The translations under genes were made by a program, and so were the position numbers. A stretch of 64,000 nt of DNA from Himantopus leucocephalus (taxonomy: Eukaryota; Chordata; Aves; Charadriiformes; Recurvirostridae): positions 17,615,842 through 17,679,841 of the forward strand of contig RSEF01000031.1 in assembly GCA_003993805.1 (NCBI GenBank), written 5' to 3'. The stretch's first letter is position 1; every line of letters begins with the position of its first letter. Positions 51,294 to 62,980 of the stretch are shown here, one piece after another. A model generated the notes under the pieces. That model saw only the letters and a list, made by a program, of their open reading frames with translations. It did no database searches and was not told where the DNA came from.

Positions 51294-53341
51294 CCTGGTA
51301 GGAGAGGCTGTGTTTTTGCACTGTATTGCAGAGTCCAGCTCCGGGGCTCTGTGCTGGCTGGTGTCTGAATGGTTCAGTGTTTTGGTGAGGCTCTGGCTTG
51401 GCTTTTAGCCCTTCTTGCTGTCTTTCTGCTTTGTTGGTGTGCTTGGACAGCTTCCAGAGCTAGGTCAGTTGTAGTCCTGCTGGCATGGAACTGGAAACAA
51501 CCCACCTTCACAATTACAGTGCTTTTTTCTGCCACTTTCAGAGGGGAGGTTTTGCACGCTATTGATTTTATGACTGTAACAGTGCAGGAGATACTTGATT
51601 CTTTGTGACAGGCTTAGCTGGAATATATGGGCACTGTGATAAGCCTGTAACTGCTTGGTCGTGGAACAAAGCTGTGTGTCGTTCTTCAGAGGTCACTTCA
51701 AGGAAATTTTCAACTTATGAGCCATTAGTTTATTTGTTCTTCTGTGTCTGTTTTCAAACAGAAGCATTCTTTTAAGCAGTCACTTTATGGTGTGAAGAAC
51801 AAAATGGATAGCAAGTCATTGGTGAAATACAGTATGTCTTCTCATTCATGATGGGCCGAGGAGTCAGGTTTAGTTTGGAGGACTTCATGGGTGGAGGTTA
51901 ATGGGGGAAGAGGGTTGAAAAGGATCCTAGGTCTTTTTCTTTCTTTTTTTCTTGTAAATCCTGACTGTGTAACTTAGTGTTTCTCTTCTGTTCCCTTCCC
52001 TGACAAATTCTCTTACTTCTTGGTTGGCACCTTTTTTTTTTTCCCTTTTTCTCCTGCTCTTTCTGTGTTTACTTTTGTTTGTACCCACTTACTTGGGGGT
52101 AGCTGTGTATATGGAAAAGAAGAGGTGGGCAATGCCTTGACAAAGAAGTCCTGAAGGGGAGAACTGGGACTACAGCAACATCTTTCTCTGGCAGGAAGGA
52201 AGGAAGGAGGCTCTTTTTCATCCTTCTCATCCCTTACTGGTAGATTGGGAGCATCTGCCCCCAGATGATTTTTGTTGTATAACTCTAAATTGGTATGCGT
52301 TTTATGTGGAATACTGATGGATGTTGAGCATAAAGTCAAGGGCTTTTAAGCACGTTAATGCCACTGGGCTGCACATAACTAAGTTAAAGAAGATTATTTA
52401 TTGTTTTGTTGCATATTCTTGGTAGTCCCCCACTTCTTTTTTTCCATACAACCATTTCTTTCTGAGGTTATTCACCCCTGTACACAAACGGATTGTGCAG
52501 ATGCTGTATGTGTGTCAAGGATGGAGGATCCGGATTTAAAAATGTGTTGCTAATAGTTTGTAGTGATTTGTATCCTATTTTGAGCTTTTTTTAAAAAATT
52601 TTGCTGTTCAAATGACTAGTTTTGACTAGTGTTGCAGGTCTGTTCAGGTGCAATAGCACAAAGCATTGTGCACCTTAATCTTGTGCTCTGTTGAGTTTAG
52701 GATGAGCCAAAGGCTTCCTCTGTTGTGGAAGAGAAGGGAATAAAATCTCCATGCCCTAAGGTTGTAGGGCTTGTGCAGTGACCACATCGTTCTAGGGAAA
52801 TATCCAGTGTGTGTGGAAGTGAAGGGATCGCATGCATGTGTAATTTTTCCTTTTTTCCATATCTATTCCTGAAAACTCCCTCTGCACTTGTACTCCCTGA
52901 CAAGCACCCCTTTTCTGCTTTCTTGAAATGCAATTCATGCTCCTTCTGACTTGTGAAGCTGTCCAGAGAAGGTATAAAGTGGCAACTGTTGCTCACTGGA
53001 ATATAAAGGAAAAGTTGGCAATTGTGGCAGTGGCAGCAGATTGAGCAACTCAGTGGTTGTCACTGAACTGTTTGCTCAACCATGGTTTTTGGCATGCTTC
53101 CATACTTGATGTGCCACAAATGCGAAGGTGAGAGGAATCCTGTCCTGCTCCCCTTCATTCAGCAGTCCTTCCTGGGAGCTGCAAAGACAAGGCAGTAGTC
53201 ATTGGCCAAAGGAAGTGCATAACCTTCTAACTTGCTGCATGCCCATTCCTGTTTATGCACCTCTCTTTGGAAATGTGGGGGTATAATCATCGCCAGAATT
53301 TGTGTTGCTTTTGTAATGTATTTTTTATTCCTTTTTGCTAG

Positions 53342-53493
53342 CTGGCTTGCCTTTTGCAATTCTCAATTCAAGACGTATCCCCTTCCAGAGAGGAGTTTAC
53401 TGTAGTGATGAATCCATCCGGTATCCATACAAAGAGGACACCATTTCTTATAAGTTGTTAGCAGGAATAATTATTCCTTTCAGTATAATTGTT
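53342..53493 (+). CDS. PLPP1: PLPP1 alternative exon 2b
   Basis: This exon is 152 bases long, completing codon 20 (Ala) and adding 50 codons, starting [20 protein letters not shown] and ending FSIIV. It matches the exon used in vertebrate PLPP1 isoform 1. It encodes the end of membrane segment 1, the extracellular loop with [14 protein letters not shown], and a hydrophobic [13 protein letters not shown] stretch that begins membrane segment 2. The acceptor is TTTTTGCTAG, preceded by a T-rich tract, and the donor is a perfect GTAAGT at 53494. The exon begins in phase 1 and ends in phase 0, as exon 2a does. With it, residue numbering agrees with human isoform 1 (lysine of the catalytic motif at 120). 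Confidence 0.95.
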
Positions 53494-56400
53494 GTAAGTT
53501 AAACTTTTCTTCGTTGCATTTGATTTCAATGGGGGTGGGGAAGAGGGAGGAGGGCAATCTGTTAACACAGACTTCTACAACTGTATTCTATAAGATTTCT
53601 CGACTCTAAAATAATGTCCTTAGACCAGGTACTCAAGCAGTAGAAATGGTGTTCTGGCAAGGATAACTCAAAGGTTTTCTTTAATTCAGGTCAAACAACT
53701 AGAGTTATAGAACAGAAAAAGAATACCTTAGAACTATGGTGGCTTAATTCTATAGTCTGAGGGATAAAAACTTCCTTACCATATCAGTTAAGAATAGCAC
53801 TGATGTATTTTAAATGACTGTCTCAAGCTTTTCTATTTTGGGAGCAACTACTTTCAGAATGTGAGTTTGCATGACCTATTAAGTTAGCATTTTTTTTTTC
53901 TGCCGCAGAAGTTGTTGGAAATACTTCTGTGTGTGGAAGTGTAACAACAGATAACAAGTTCTTTAATAGAAAAATATTATGGCTTCCAACCAGAACTTAC
54001 CAAAAACATAACTAGAATAAAAAGAATAAGTAGCTAGGATGTTTTTCCCCAGATATATCCCCGAAGGTCAGGACAAAACACTGGGCCCCTTTGTGTTTGA
54101 GTCAATGTTAGGGCTCACTTTCATGCTGCACCTAGCCTGGCTGAAAACAGGGTACTGTTTTCCTTCCCTCCTTCACACCAAATCAGTGACCTGGAGAGGC
54201 TGCATCTGCAATTGCCAGTCTGGGATCTTCCTCTTTGACCACAGCTCCTAGCTCAGCTGAAATGGCTTGAGCTTGTAGTGACTCTGTATCCTCAAGATGT
54301 AATTATATGCTGCCAGCTGAGCTAACCTAATAGCTTACTATGGACAAAAGGGGTGAGGTCCCACTATTACCCTGTCTTTTCCTACGTCTGGTGGCTTGTC
54401 TGAACCAGGATAAGCTAGTAAAATTCCTTAACCTGGCAGAAAACAGCAGCTTTCTTTGAGCTAGGTTGAGTGAAATGGCTCCTGGAAGAATGCAGTTATC
54501 AGTGGTGGGGACATGTCCTTGGACATAGACAGAGGGGAGAGCTGGACCTTGTCAGTTAACCATTTTGTGTCCTAAGTCTCATAGGACTGCACGTTAGTTC
54601 CAACAATGGCCTTTCACTAGGGGCTTCAAGATCCCTGTCCAGTTGTGCTAAAAAGGTTCAGACTCCACTCATGGCTCTGTACTGGGTGACATCCAAGTTC
54701 ATCAGAGCTACACTTTGAGCAGAGTTAAAACTCTTGTATGCCAAGTAAGATTTTTAGATGTATAAATATTTATCCAAGAATATTTTAGGAATCAAAGCTG
54801 GAAAAGGAGCAGCTAAATGTGAACCTCAGTATTGGCCAGCTGTTTCTCTGGATTAATGGGTTAAAATCAGGAGGGATATTATGGCAATCTAACTCTTTCT
54901 TGCATAGGACTGTATGAATTTATCTAGGTTCCAACATAAAGGTCAGCTTGTAGCTTATGTTTGCTTTTGGGTGGATTTTTTTTTTCATAACTCCAGAAAT
55001 GTGGGGCTGGGAATCAAAACTGTGACTTACTTGGTTTTCCTTTTCTTGGAAAAACTGCTTCAAAAACTTACAGAAATACTTCTGAAGCAGATAACTTTGT
55101 GGATTTTGTCTGTTCTATTAACTGGCAGGTGGTTTATGCTAAAAAGTCCTGCCTTTTACAGTAGGAACCATTTTTTTTCACCCTGTTACTACTATTGGTA
55201 GTCAATATTACCTAAGAGCAGCAGTACTTGGTCACAACTGAAGTCCCTCTAGCTTGTTACTTCATTTCTAGCAGTGGTTAAAACAGATGAGTGAGGAAGA
55301 ACAGAAGAATAGAGCAAGCAAAGATTGATGTTTTGCCCTCAGTACTTTGCTACCAGCCATTTGCAGTTTAGGGACTTCCTGAGCCAGAAGATACTTCAGT
55401 GAATATAGTAATTTTTAATGGGTGTATTTCCTTTGAATTTATCCAATCTCCATATGAGCCTGAATGAACATTTAGCTAACAAAGTTACCTTTGTAACATC
55501 ACGGACCATCTTTTAGTTCTGAAATCAGGCTTTTCTGTGAAGGTTGCTTTAAAGTCAGGTGGTAAAAGCAAATGTTGGTGTCCTTTACTCAGTGCTCAGT
55601 CAGATTATTGAAGATGAATACGCCTTGATGTCTGCATCCAGTGAAGTAGCTGCATTGATCTCACCTAATTTTTTGTCACGTCCAGTGAAATAAGTGACCT
55701 TCTTGCAGGTTTTGCAGCAGTGTTCTTTAAAAGTGTCCTGGTTTGAGGACCGCTCGAACCACAACAAAAAGGGATTACTTATTTACCAGTCATGGCTGTG
55801 ATATTTCTGCTCAGTTATCTTCATTAAGAGGTTACTCTCTGGAATAGGTAGATTCTGTAAAAGAGCTTACCAACATCTACTTCACTGAAAACTTTCTCAG
55901 CTTTAGTCCATGTTCTGATGCTTCTCTGCTTCAGTCCATGTTTCAGTATGCTGCAGAGTGTAAAACTGCAGTGTCACGCATCTGATGGGATTGCCTGTTT
56001 GCCTTAATGTGCAAAGCCGCTGACAGCTACTTTGTCTGTCCAGGAGTCAGAGTGTCTAATAACAGCTTCATTCACCAAAGCTCTGCTTTGCTGGGATCCT
56101 GGACTTTGCACTTGCAAGTGACAAACGGAGCCATCATTTAACCTTCACAGGATTTTTAAAGATCACTTTACATGTATGCATACAGCCCCCCAACCATCTG
56201 ATCATCTGTATGAGTCAAGCCTTTCTGTACAAAATGGAACTGTCTGGTTCAATATCCAACCTTCTGGGGTGAAGTTTTATACTTGGTCTAAGGAAAAACT
56301 TTCTGCAAAAGGTAAAGTTGCAGGAAAACAAACTTAAATCTGCTTTCCTGCCAACATTTGATGCACCCTTGATGCATATGCCTTGGACACGCAGGGTGAA

Positions 56401-56985
56401 TAATTCTTGGAAAGACCTCAGTAAGCCAGTCTTTCTCCACTCTCATTAGTGTTCCTTTCTCCCTTAAAGATTTAGTTTTCCTGAGGAATAGGAAATTTCT
56501 TTGTTTAAATAACTGGCCTTTCATATCTGGGAATGAAGATAGACGCTTCAGAATAGTCTCTGGCTTCACAAAAAACATAACAACTTTATGATTAAGTAGA
56601 AAAATTTTGCTTAGCAGAAGTTTAGCTGAAGAAGGCTTAACGTAGAATAAAATGTAATACTGGAGAAAATGTTTCTAATTAGGACCATGCCAAGTAATAT
56701 GGCTAAATGTTACTCTGAGAAGGCTTTGGTTTAATAAATATTCTGAAAGTCAATAATTTGATAATAAGTTCAACATGAAGCAGGGTAAGGTAAAAGTTTT
56801 TTTTCTTCTACATTGAAGTGTTTAAAGTTTGGGCATGGTTACTGCTGACTCTTGGAAAGTTTAAATTTGCAGCTTAATGTTTATAAAAAATTAATTTCTG
56901 AAACTACATGTCTAAATATTAACAACAATAGAGTAACGTCTTTTAAAGAGATTATCTTTAACTGTTGTCCTTATTTCTCTTTCAG
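53494..56985 (+). other. PLPP1: PLPP1 intron 2 (2b to exon 3)
   Basis: A 3.5-kb intron with donor GTAAGT and acceptor TTATTTCTCTTTCAG. It is AT-rich, with no repeat or exon that I recognise. Confidence 0.85.
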
Positions 56986-57266
56986 ATAATCCTAGGAGAG
57001 ACTCTCTCTGTTTTTTATAATCATTTGCACTCAAATTCATTTGTCAGAAATAACTACATAGCCACTATTTACAAAGCCATTGGGACCTTCATTTTTGGAG
57101 CAGCTGCTAGCCAGTCGTTGACAGACATTGCAAAGTACTCCATTGGTAGACTGCGTCCTCACTTCCTTGCTGTGTGCCAGCCCGACTGGGCACGAATCAA
57201 CTGCAGTCTAGGTTACATTGAGAACTTCTCTTGTCAAGGAGACAAAGCAAAAATCAATGAGGGGAG
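56986..57266 (+). CDS. PLPP1: PLPP1 exon 3, carries catalytic motif C1 (KX6RP)
   Basis: This exon is 281 bases long: 93 codons plus two bases, residues 71-163 and part of 164 (isoform with 2b). It begins IILGETLSV within membrane segment 2. The [20 protein letters not shown] stretch forms membrane segment 3, and KYSIGRLRP follows at 120-128. That is motif C1 of the type 2 phosphatidic acid phosphatase superfamily; Lys120 and Arg127 bind the substrate phosphate. Asn142 in NCS is the conserved glycosylation site of the second extracellular loop, and a further NFS sequon lies at 150. The exon ends in NEGR, next to the expected LSFYSGHSS of the following exon, which is outside the window. The donor is GTAAGT in phase 2. 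Confidence 0.96.
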
Positions 57267-60200
57267 GTAAGTCTGACTTAATTTTGTATATTTGGTTGTA
57301 AGACCTGTTCCTTAACTTGGTATGATGAGTTTGGTGTTGCTACTGCATTTTTTGTGTTTCTCCTAGAATAAGTTTGAGTTTAAAACTAATGAGTTTTAAA
57401 CTTTGAGCCCTGTCTAGACACTGGGACTTTTTTCTAATTTGTGGAAACCTGTTTTATTAATGTATGGAAGAATGCGTAAATTCTTGTGTATTCGTTTCTA
57501 GTTTTTTACAAAATGTGGGTGATGTTCAGTTTTGATTGGCTTCTATTTATGTTTCATAAAATGTCTGCGCACCGCTATGAAGAGAAGAATTTGAAATTCA
57601 CCTTCAAAATTGGATGTGGAATAGCAAGGAAAGCAGTTCAGATTTACAATGAAAGCAAATAAAAACTGCGTGTATCCATATAAAAATACGGAGGACTGTT
57701 GAGAATCATTCTACTCAGCTTTCTTATTATTAGTCATTTCATTACCTTAAATACTTATCTGCCAGTTCAACTGCAGCAAGATAACAGGGGAGCAAAAATG
57801 AAGCATCTGTCACATTGGAGTTTTGTCACTGTTATAAACAACAGTGTTTGAATGCTATTGGAAATGGTAAAGTGTGTTCAGAATAATTTCTGGTATTAGA
57901 GTTGCTTGAGCTCCCTGGAAGCTTAGCTTCAGAGAAACTCATTGCCATTCTTTTTCCAGAAGACCTGTATACCCTCTTAGAACTCTGTGTGTGTGGTTTT
58001 TTAAATACATGTGTGTCGACTTTTTCTCACTGTCCTCTGTGCTCATTTGCTCTTCTAGCATGTACCCCCTATGGTTCTTCCAGTACCATGCATGGTATTC
58101 CTCAGCAGCCACCAGAAAATGTTGCATATTGTTTTGGTGGGGGACCAGCTCCAGGTCCAAGTCATGCCCAGCAGCTGTTCAAAGGTGTCAGGAGCAGTTT
58201 GTATTTTGAATGGCTGTTGGAGCAAGTGCATGATGATAGATTGGCAGTATAGCAGATAATGCTAAAATGAGCAGAACTTCATGCAGGTAGTCAATAGACA
58301 ATTTGGAGTTTGAGAGATTAAAGTAGAGGAGTGTGCTTCCTGTGCAGCTTTTTTTGTATTACTAATGCCCATAATTATGCTTAGAAGACTTTTATTTACT
58401 TTTGTAAGCTATTCTAGACACTGATTATTGGACGGACTTTCCGTGCCTGTGAGTAGCCCTGTAGAGTAAGTAAGGTATGACTTTTATCTCTGTTCCAGGA
58501 AATACGTGATGTACTTGTAATGGTCGCTTTCTATATGACTGTCAACTTCAGTTTGGAAAAAGTCAGAGTAAACAAAGAACTTTCATAAAACGTAGAAACC
58601 AAAGAATTTCTAAACAGCATGTCTGTCTGACTTTTAAATGCTACTGACTTTTCAAAGATCTGACTTGTAGTAGAATAACCGTAATAATTGAAATAAAGGA
58701 GATGCTACCTCCCACAAGATAACAAAATGTCTTGGTATCTTGTCATCTTTGCAAATTTTAGTGTGGTGAGTCAGCAGAAGGAATTTAGAAGAAGATAAAA
58801 TGGTAACATAACACAAGAGGTGGGAAATGTTGTATGGTACATTGTGGCGGGGGTAAAACATTTGGACTTTTTTTGCTTCCACTCACTAGTAGCGGTATTT
58901 ATTTTTATTATGCTGCTACTATGTGAAAAGATATTTCTAAGTTTCAAATGGAATGAGTCTTTAAACAAAATTGCACATCCTCAGGTACTCTGTGAAGCAG
59001 AATTCTGTGGCCTTCAGCATGAAACTGTAGGGTCAACATTCAATTTGGGCATAGCTCTGAGTCTTCAGTTGAACTTCTGCATAAGTCTAAAAATGCTTCT
59101 CAAATGTAATATAGGGCAAAGGAGAAAAATTGAGTTGATTTGTAAAGACTAAAATGGTCCTGAAATAAAATTTTCTGCTTTTTGAGCATGTTGAAAAACA
59201 GAGTTAGCTTATTCGCAAACAAGGAAACAGATTTTTGTTGTATCAGAATAACATGGGGGAACAGTGGCTTAGTGATCACTTAGCTTTTGTTCTTCTTCCC
59301 TGTGCAACTAGCGCATTGAAGTCTGACTTACGTATTGGAAGCAAGATTTGTCTGTCATCTTTTACCTGATAAGCTGTTAGGTTTGTATTCCCAGCTACTG
59401 TTTTTTTCCCTTTTTCTGTTGTCCCTCTTGCCCCCCCCGAAAATGATGTGAGAAGGCTCTCCTTTTTGGTAAAAGCTTGCCTTGAAGTGATGACCTCAGT
59501 GTGACCTCACCTGTGCTGCTTCTGCTCTTAGCTGAGGCTTTTCCATGTCATGAAGCTGTAAACAAGAAGTAAGTTAGTGAGTGGTCAAAGAAGTGTAGAC
59601 TAAAGTGGGACATTGTCCTCTACAGGTGAATGTCATGGATGCAGTGACCCGGTAAATCATTCTGGGTTTCTTGTGGGACTTGGGCCTCACATCTGAACGG
59701 GTGGTTTCAATGATCTTAGGTCACATGCCTGCATACCTGACTGTTAATAAGCCACTAAGAGAAGGGAGTTTGATTGTAGTGAGTTTTGCAGGAGGTCAGC
59801 AGGCTCTCAAATTGTAACCCAGAAGTGAATTTCTGGATCAGTTGGACAAAATTATTAGCAGCAAACTTATTACCATCTACCGTTATTTGCACATAATAAA
59901 TATGCAGGTAGAAACACCAAGAAAGAATTAAGACAGGACAATCAGTGTTGCATACGGAATCATATGTTCTGAACAGAATCTATTATTTCTGTGTAGTAGT
60001 AGAACTTGAGGTTAGTTTTGAATATTTTTAGAGATTCATGCTCAGTTATACAGTCAAAAAGACAAATCTAATCTTTGTTTACTATTTCTTAATTCATAGC
60101 AGGAAAACAATGCTTCTGGTGTAAAAATCCATTGTGTGCTTCCACTATGTATATTGTACTCTTCTGTTTTGTTCTCTCCTCCCTTCTCATCATTTTATAC

Positions 60201-60417
60201 TTAACAAAAGTATAAAATAGTTTTGGTATGCAGCATCCCTGAGTAGATCAGAGCTCTTGATCTGAAATAGAGTAAGGCTGTGTGTGTTGAAGAGATGGGT
60301 GTAAGATAGAAGAAGTCTCTAAAGGATACTTCAGAAATGGTACAGAATTTAGGTAATGCACAATTGTTCCCATTTCCTCCTAATAGTAAAACTGGAAGGT
60401 GAAACATTTGAAGTAGT

Positions 60418-60452
60418 TTCTAGAAGAAACTTCCAGAAACAAACTTCTAGAA
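60418..60452. promoter_or_regulatory. heat-shock element cluster (candidate)
   Basis: GAAACTTCCAGAA at 60426-60438 is a perfect three-unit heat-shock element: GAA, TTC and GAA, each separated by two bases. It is flanked by two more TTCTAGAA inverted pairs at 60418-60425 and 60445-60452. HSF trimers bind alternating nGAAn units. An intronic site could be an enhancer, but in AT-rich DNA a chance cluster is possible. Confidence 0.4.
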
Positions 60453-62786
60453 GAAAAAAAACCAAGAAAACAACCTGGAAGCCTGTAAGTTATGGTTGGA
60501 GGCTGAGTGTGGTTTGACAAGCATCGTTGCCTATTTTGTTCCAGTACTGTTTCATGCAAATCGGATGTTTGCAACTCGGCATCTGTCTACTATGTTATAA
60601 TGTAGGGCCATGGGGGAAAGCTAATCATTGGTCTTTATTGTTCATCAGTATCAGTAGTATTAAAATACATTCTAAAATACATATATGCTTTATCATGAAT
60701 ATAAACCAATGGACTTATGCTTGGTTGTCTAAATTAATAAACTGCCTGTGATTTTTGGTTAGTTTCAGTAAGGTTTTACTCTCTAACCTGAGCTTGATAA
60801 GCTAGTTCTTGCTGACTTAAGTATCTTGTTTGCTCTGTATCATGCTGAAAACAGTCCTCTTCAGTTTTAAAAGCTTACGTTCTCCTTGGCAACTTTTATA
60901 GTATGTTTGCACTTTCAGTTCTACTGGTGGTTAAACTAAGCTGAGGATCACAATCACAGTTGTGTGCTTAGTAATTCTCATTCATGTTTGTTGAAAGATG
61001 CATGTAAGTGTTGGCATATATTAATTACTTGAAAGTATGTGAGACTTGCAGATCTCTGAAGTGCACGGAAATCACTAGTTATATGAAAAATTGCTAGTTA
61101 AATTAAGTGTCACCATTAGAAACTGTACTTTTCTTCTGTGGCTCTTTGTAAAACAACCCTTTCTTTAGGCAGTCTTTGGCATTTAATTTAAGCTTTACAC
61201 AGAAGCTTGGTATGAGCTACTTCATGGCAGTTTTCTGAGGGTCAATGACTTGTACAGAACTGCATTCTCAAGCTTTTAGGAAGGTGTTGCTAGGTTGGAT
61301 GCCAGCTAGTTGTGTGTAGAGCTTTGTAATATTCCGTTTAAATGAATATTAAGTGTAGTAACTCAAAAAATGTGATTGACCCATGAAGGTGACTTTTCTT
61401 TTGGGTATCAAAATAGAAAAGTTCTCCCTAAAGCACATAACACAGTTAAATAAGATACATATTTTTAAAATGTAGTTGCACTGGCAGAGGGTACAGAACT
61501 TCATATCACGTAGTTTCTTTACTGGGAGACAGTGGCTTGTTTTAGTGTTTTAAAAAAGTTTGATATACAAGCGCAAGTTTTAGTGTCTATGAATGGAGAG
61601 AGATCAAAGCCAAGGAGTCCTCCTGTCACTGGTGCTTGCAATTAGCATGTCACTTTTAGTATACCAGTATATACTTTAATGCTATTGGATTGCTTTAAGG
61701 TACTTTCTTTAGCTCTGTAAAGATAATGACTTGCCAAATGGCTGTTTCCTTTTTCAAATCTGCAAAGTAGGGCTCAGTAAAATAGGTAGGTATGCTAGGC
61801 TGTAACCCTGATTGAGTGGGGATGTGAATGAGTGGTCGCTACCAATCTCTGATCTCTTTGTCTTTTGCAGCTCCCATTCCTGTTCAATTCTTCCTTCTCT
61901 TTTGGCTTGCTACTGCTTACCTTTGCCTGGCTTTGAGTTGCTTGGCAAGATACTCAAATTCCTCAAAAGAGCAGTAGGTAGAGGGGACACTGAAAGAACA
62001 AATGACGACTTCTCCGTTCCTTATTGGTAGCTAAGGCATACATACATCCCAAACCTGTCCACTCTATCCAGTCCATGGCAGATTGTTCATGCATCCTGTT
62101 TGTTAGCTTTCTTGCATCTGAAAGAGTTAATAAAAACCACAGATGTTCAGCAGCAGGAGCTGTGAATTAATATTTTACTGTTCCTCTGGTGAGTCTACTT
62201 TGCTATATTTGCTAGTTGTCTGTTGTTGAGTTTGTAAACAGCGAATCTCCAATGTCCAGTAGAGTAATAAAGTAGAACATCAAGAAAGAGCTTCTGTTTT
62301 TCTCTAGTGTATGAATTGTGGGATGAGTCTTTGACACTCTCAAGAAAGCCTTTGTTATTGTATCTTAACTCTTGATTGGCCTGGAAAAATTTTTTAGTCT
62401 TCTGGTAGGTGAAAAAAGGCAACTTTAAAAACTATTTGTCTAGTTACTCTTAAATATATTGTACTTTAAGACTTCAAGATGGTCATGGGGTTCCTTCTGT
62501 ACTGTACTAATATATTGTGTGGCAATATTAACTGGTTGCTCCTAACTCATTTTGGTGGTCAGGAGGTGATTCAATTCTACCTTGACCACTTTAGTGCAGA
62601 CAAGCATTGGTAGTGCTTAGATAGCAGGATCTGGAATCCAGGAGTCACGCTTGACCAGCCCAGCCTGAACCTGGACAAGGTCAGTCTTAACTGTGTCTGT
62701 AAACCTGGAGTGTCATCTTAAGCAAAGAATGGGTATTTCTTATTGCTTGTAAAATCCAATCTCGAAGACAGTAGATGTGTCTTAAA

Positions 62787-62807
62787 NATTTTTTTTTTTT
62801 TTTTTTT
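62787..62807. repeat. poly-T tract with unresolved base
   Basis: An N at 62787 is followed by A and then about 19 T. It is one of five single Ns in the window that adjoin homopolymers. Confidence 0.8.
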
Positions 62808-62879
62808 GAGGAGGATGGGAACTTAGTAATGATGATAGGCTTTTCTCTCCAGTTTTATAAAATTCTTTCTACAAGCAGG

Positions 62880-62980
62880 GAAAAACTAAAACCAAAAAAC
62901 CCCAAGCCCCCCCAACAAAAAACACCCAAAACTGAACAAAAACTCTCCCAAAACAACAATAAAGAACCCCCACAAACCAA
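62880..62980. repeat. A/C-rich low-complexity tract
   Basis: About 100 bases are almost entirely A and C on the + strand (AAACC, CCCCAAG, CCCAACAAAA, ACACCC, CCCCCACAAACC words), with only scattered G and T. There is no fixed repeat unit. It stands out sharply from the T-rich intron around it and begins about 70 bases after a poly-T run. Confidence 0.75.

Larger units (their letters stand above)
40910..53341 (+). other. PLPP1: PLPP1 intron between exons 2a and 2b
   Basis: 12.4 kb of AT-rich intron with two diverged CR1-like coding relics (45562-45594 and 47337-47515) and a T-run with an N at 51275. In transcripts using exon 2a the whole block to 56985, including exon 2b, is removed as one intron. 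No other exon is supported. The hydrophobic open frame at 51369-51608 has no donor in the phase required to join exon 2. Confidence 0.8.

Noticed and set aside
51369..51608. Hydrophobic 79-codon frame (MVQCFGEALAWLLALLAVFL start) considered as an alternative first exon for exon 2b
   Set aside because: The only good donor-like site inside it (AGGTCAGT near 51461) is in the wrong phase for exon 2b, there is no CpG or promoter context, and no known isoform resembles it.
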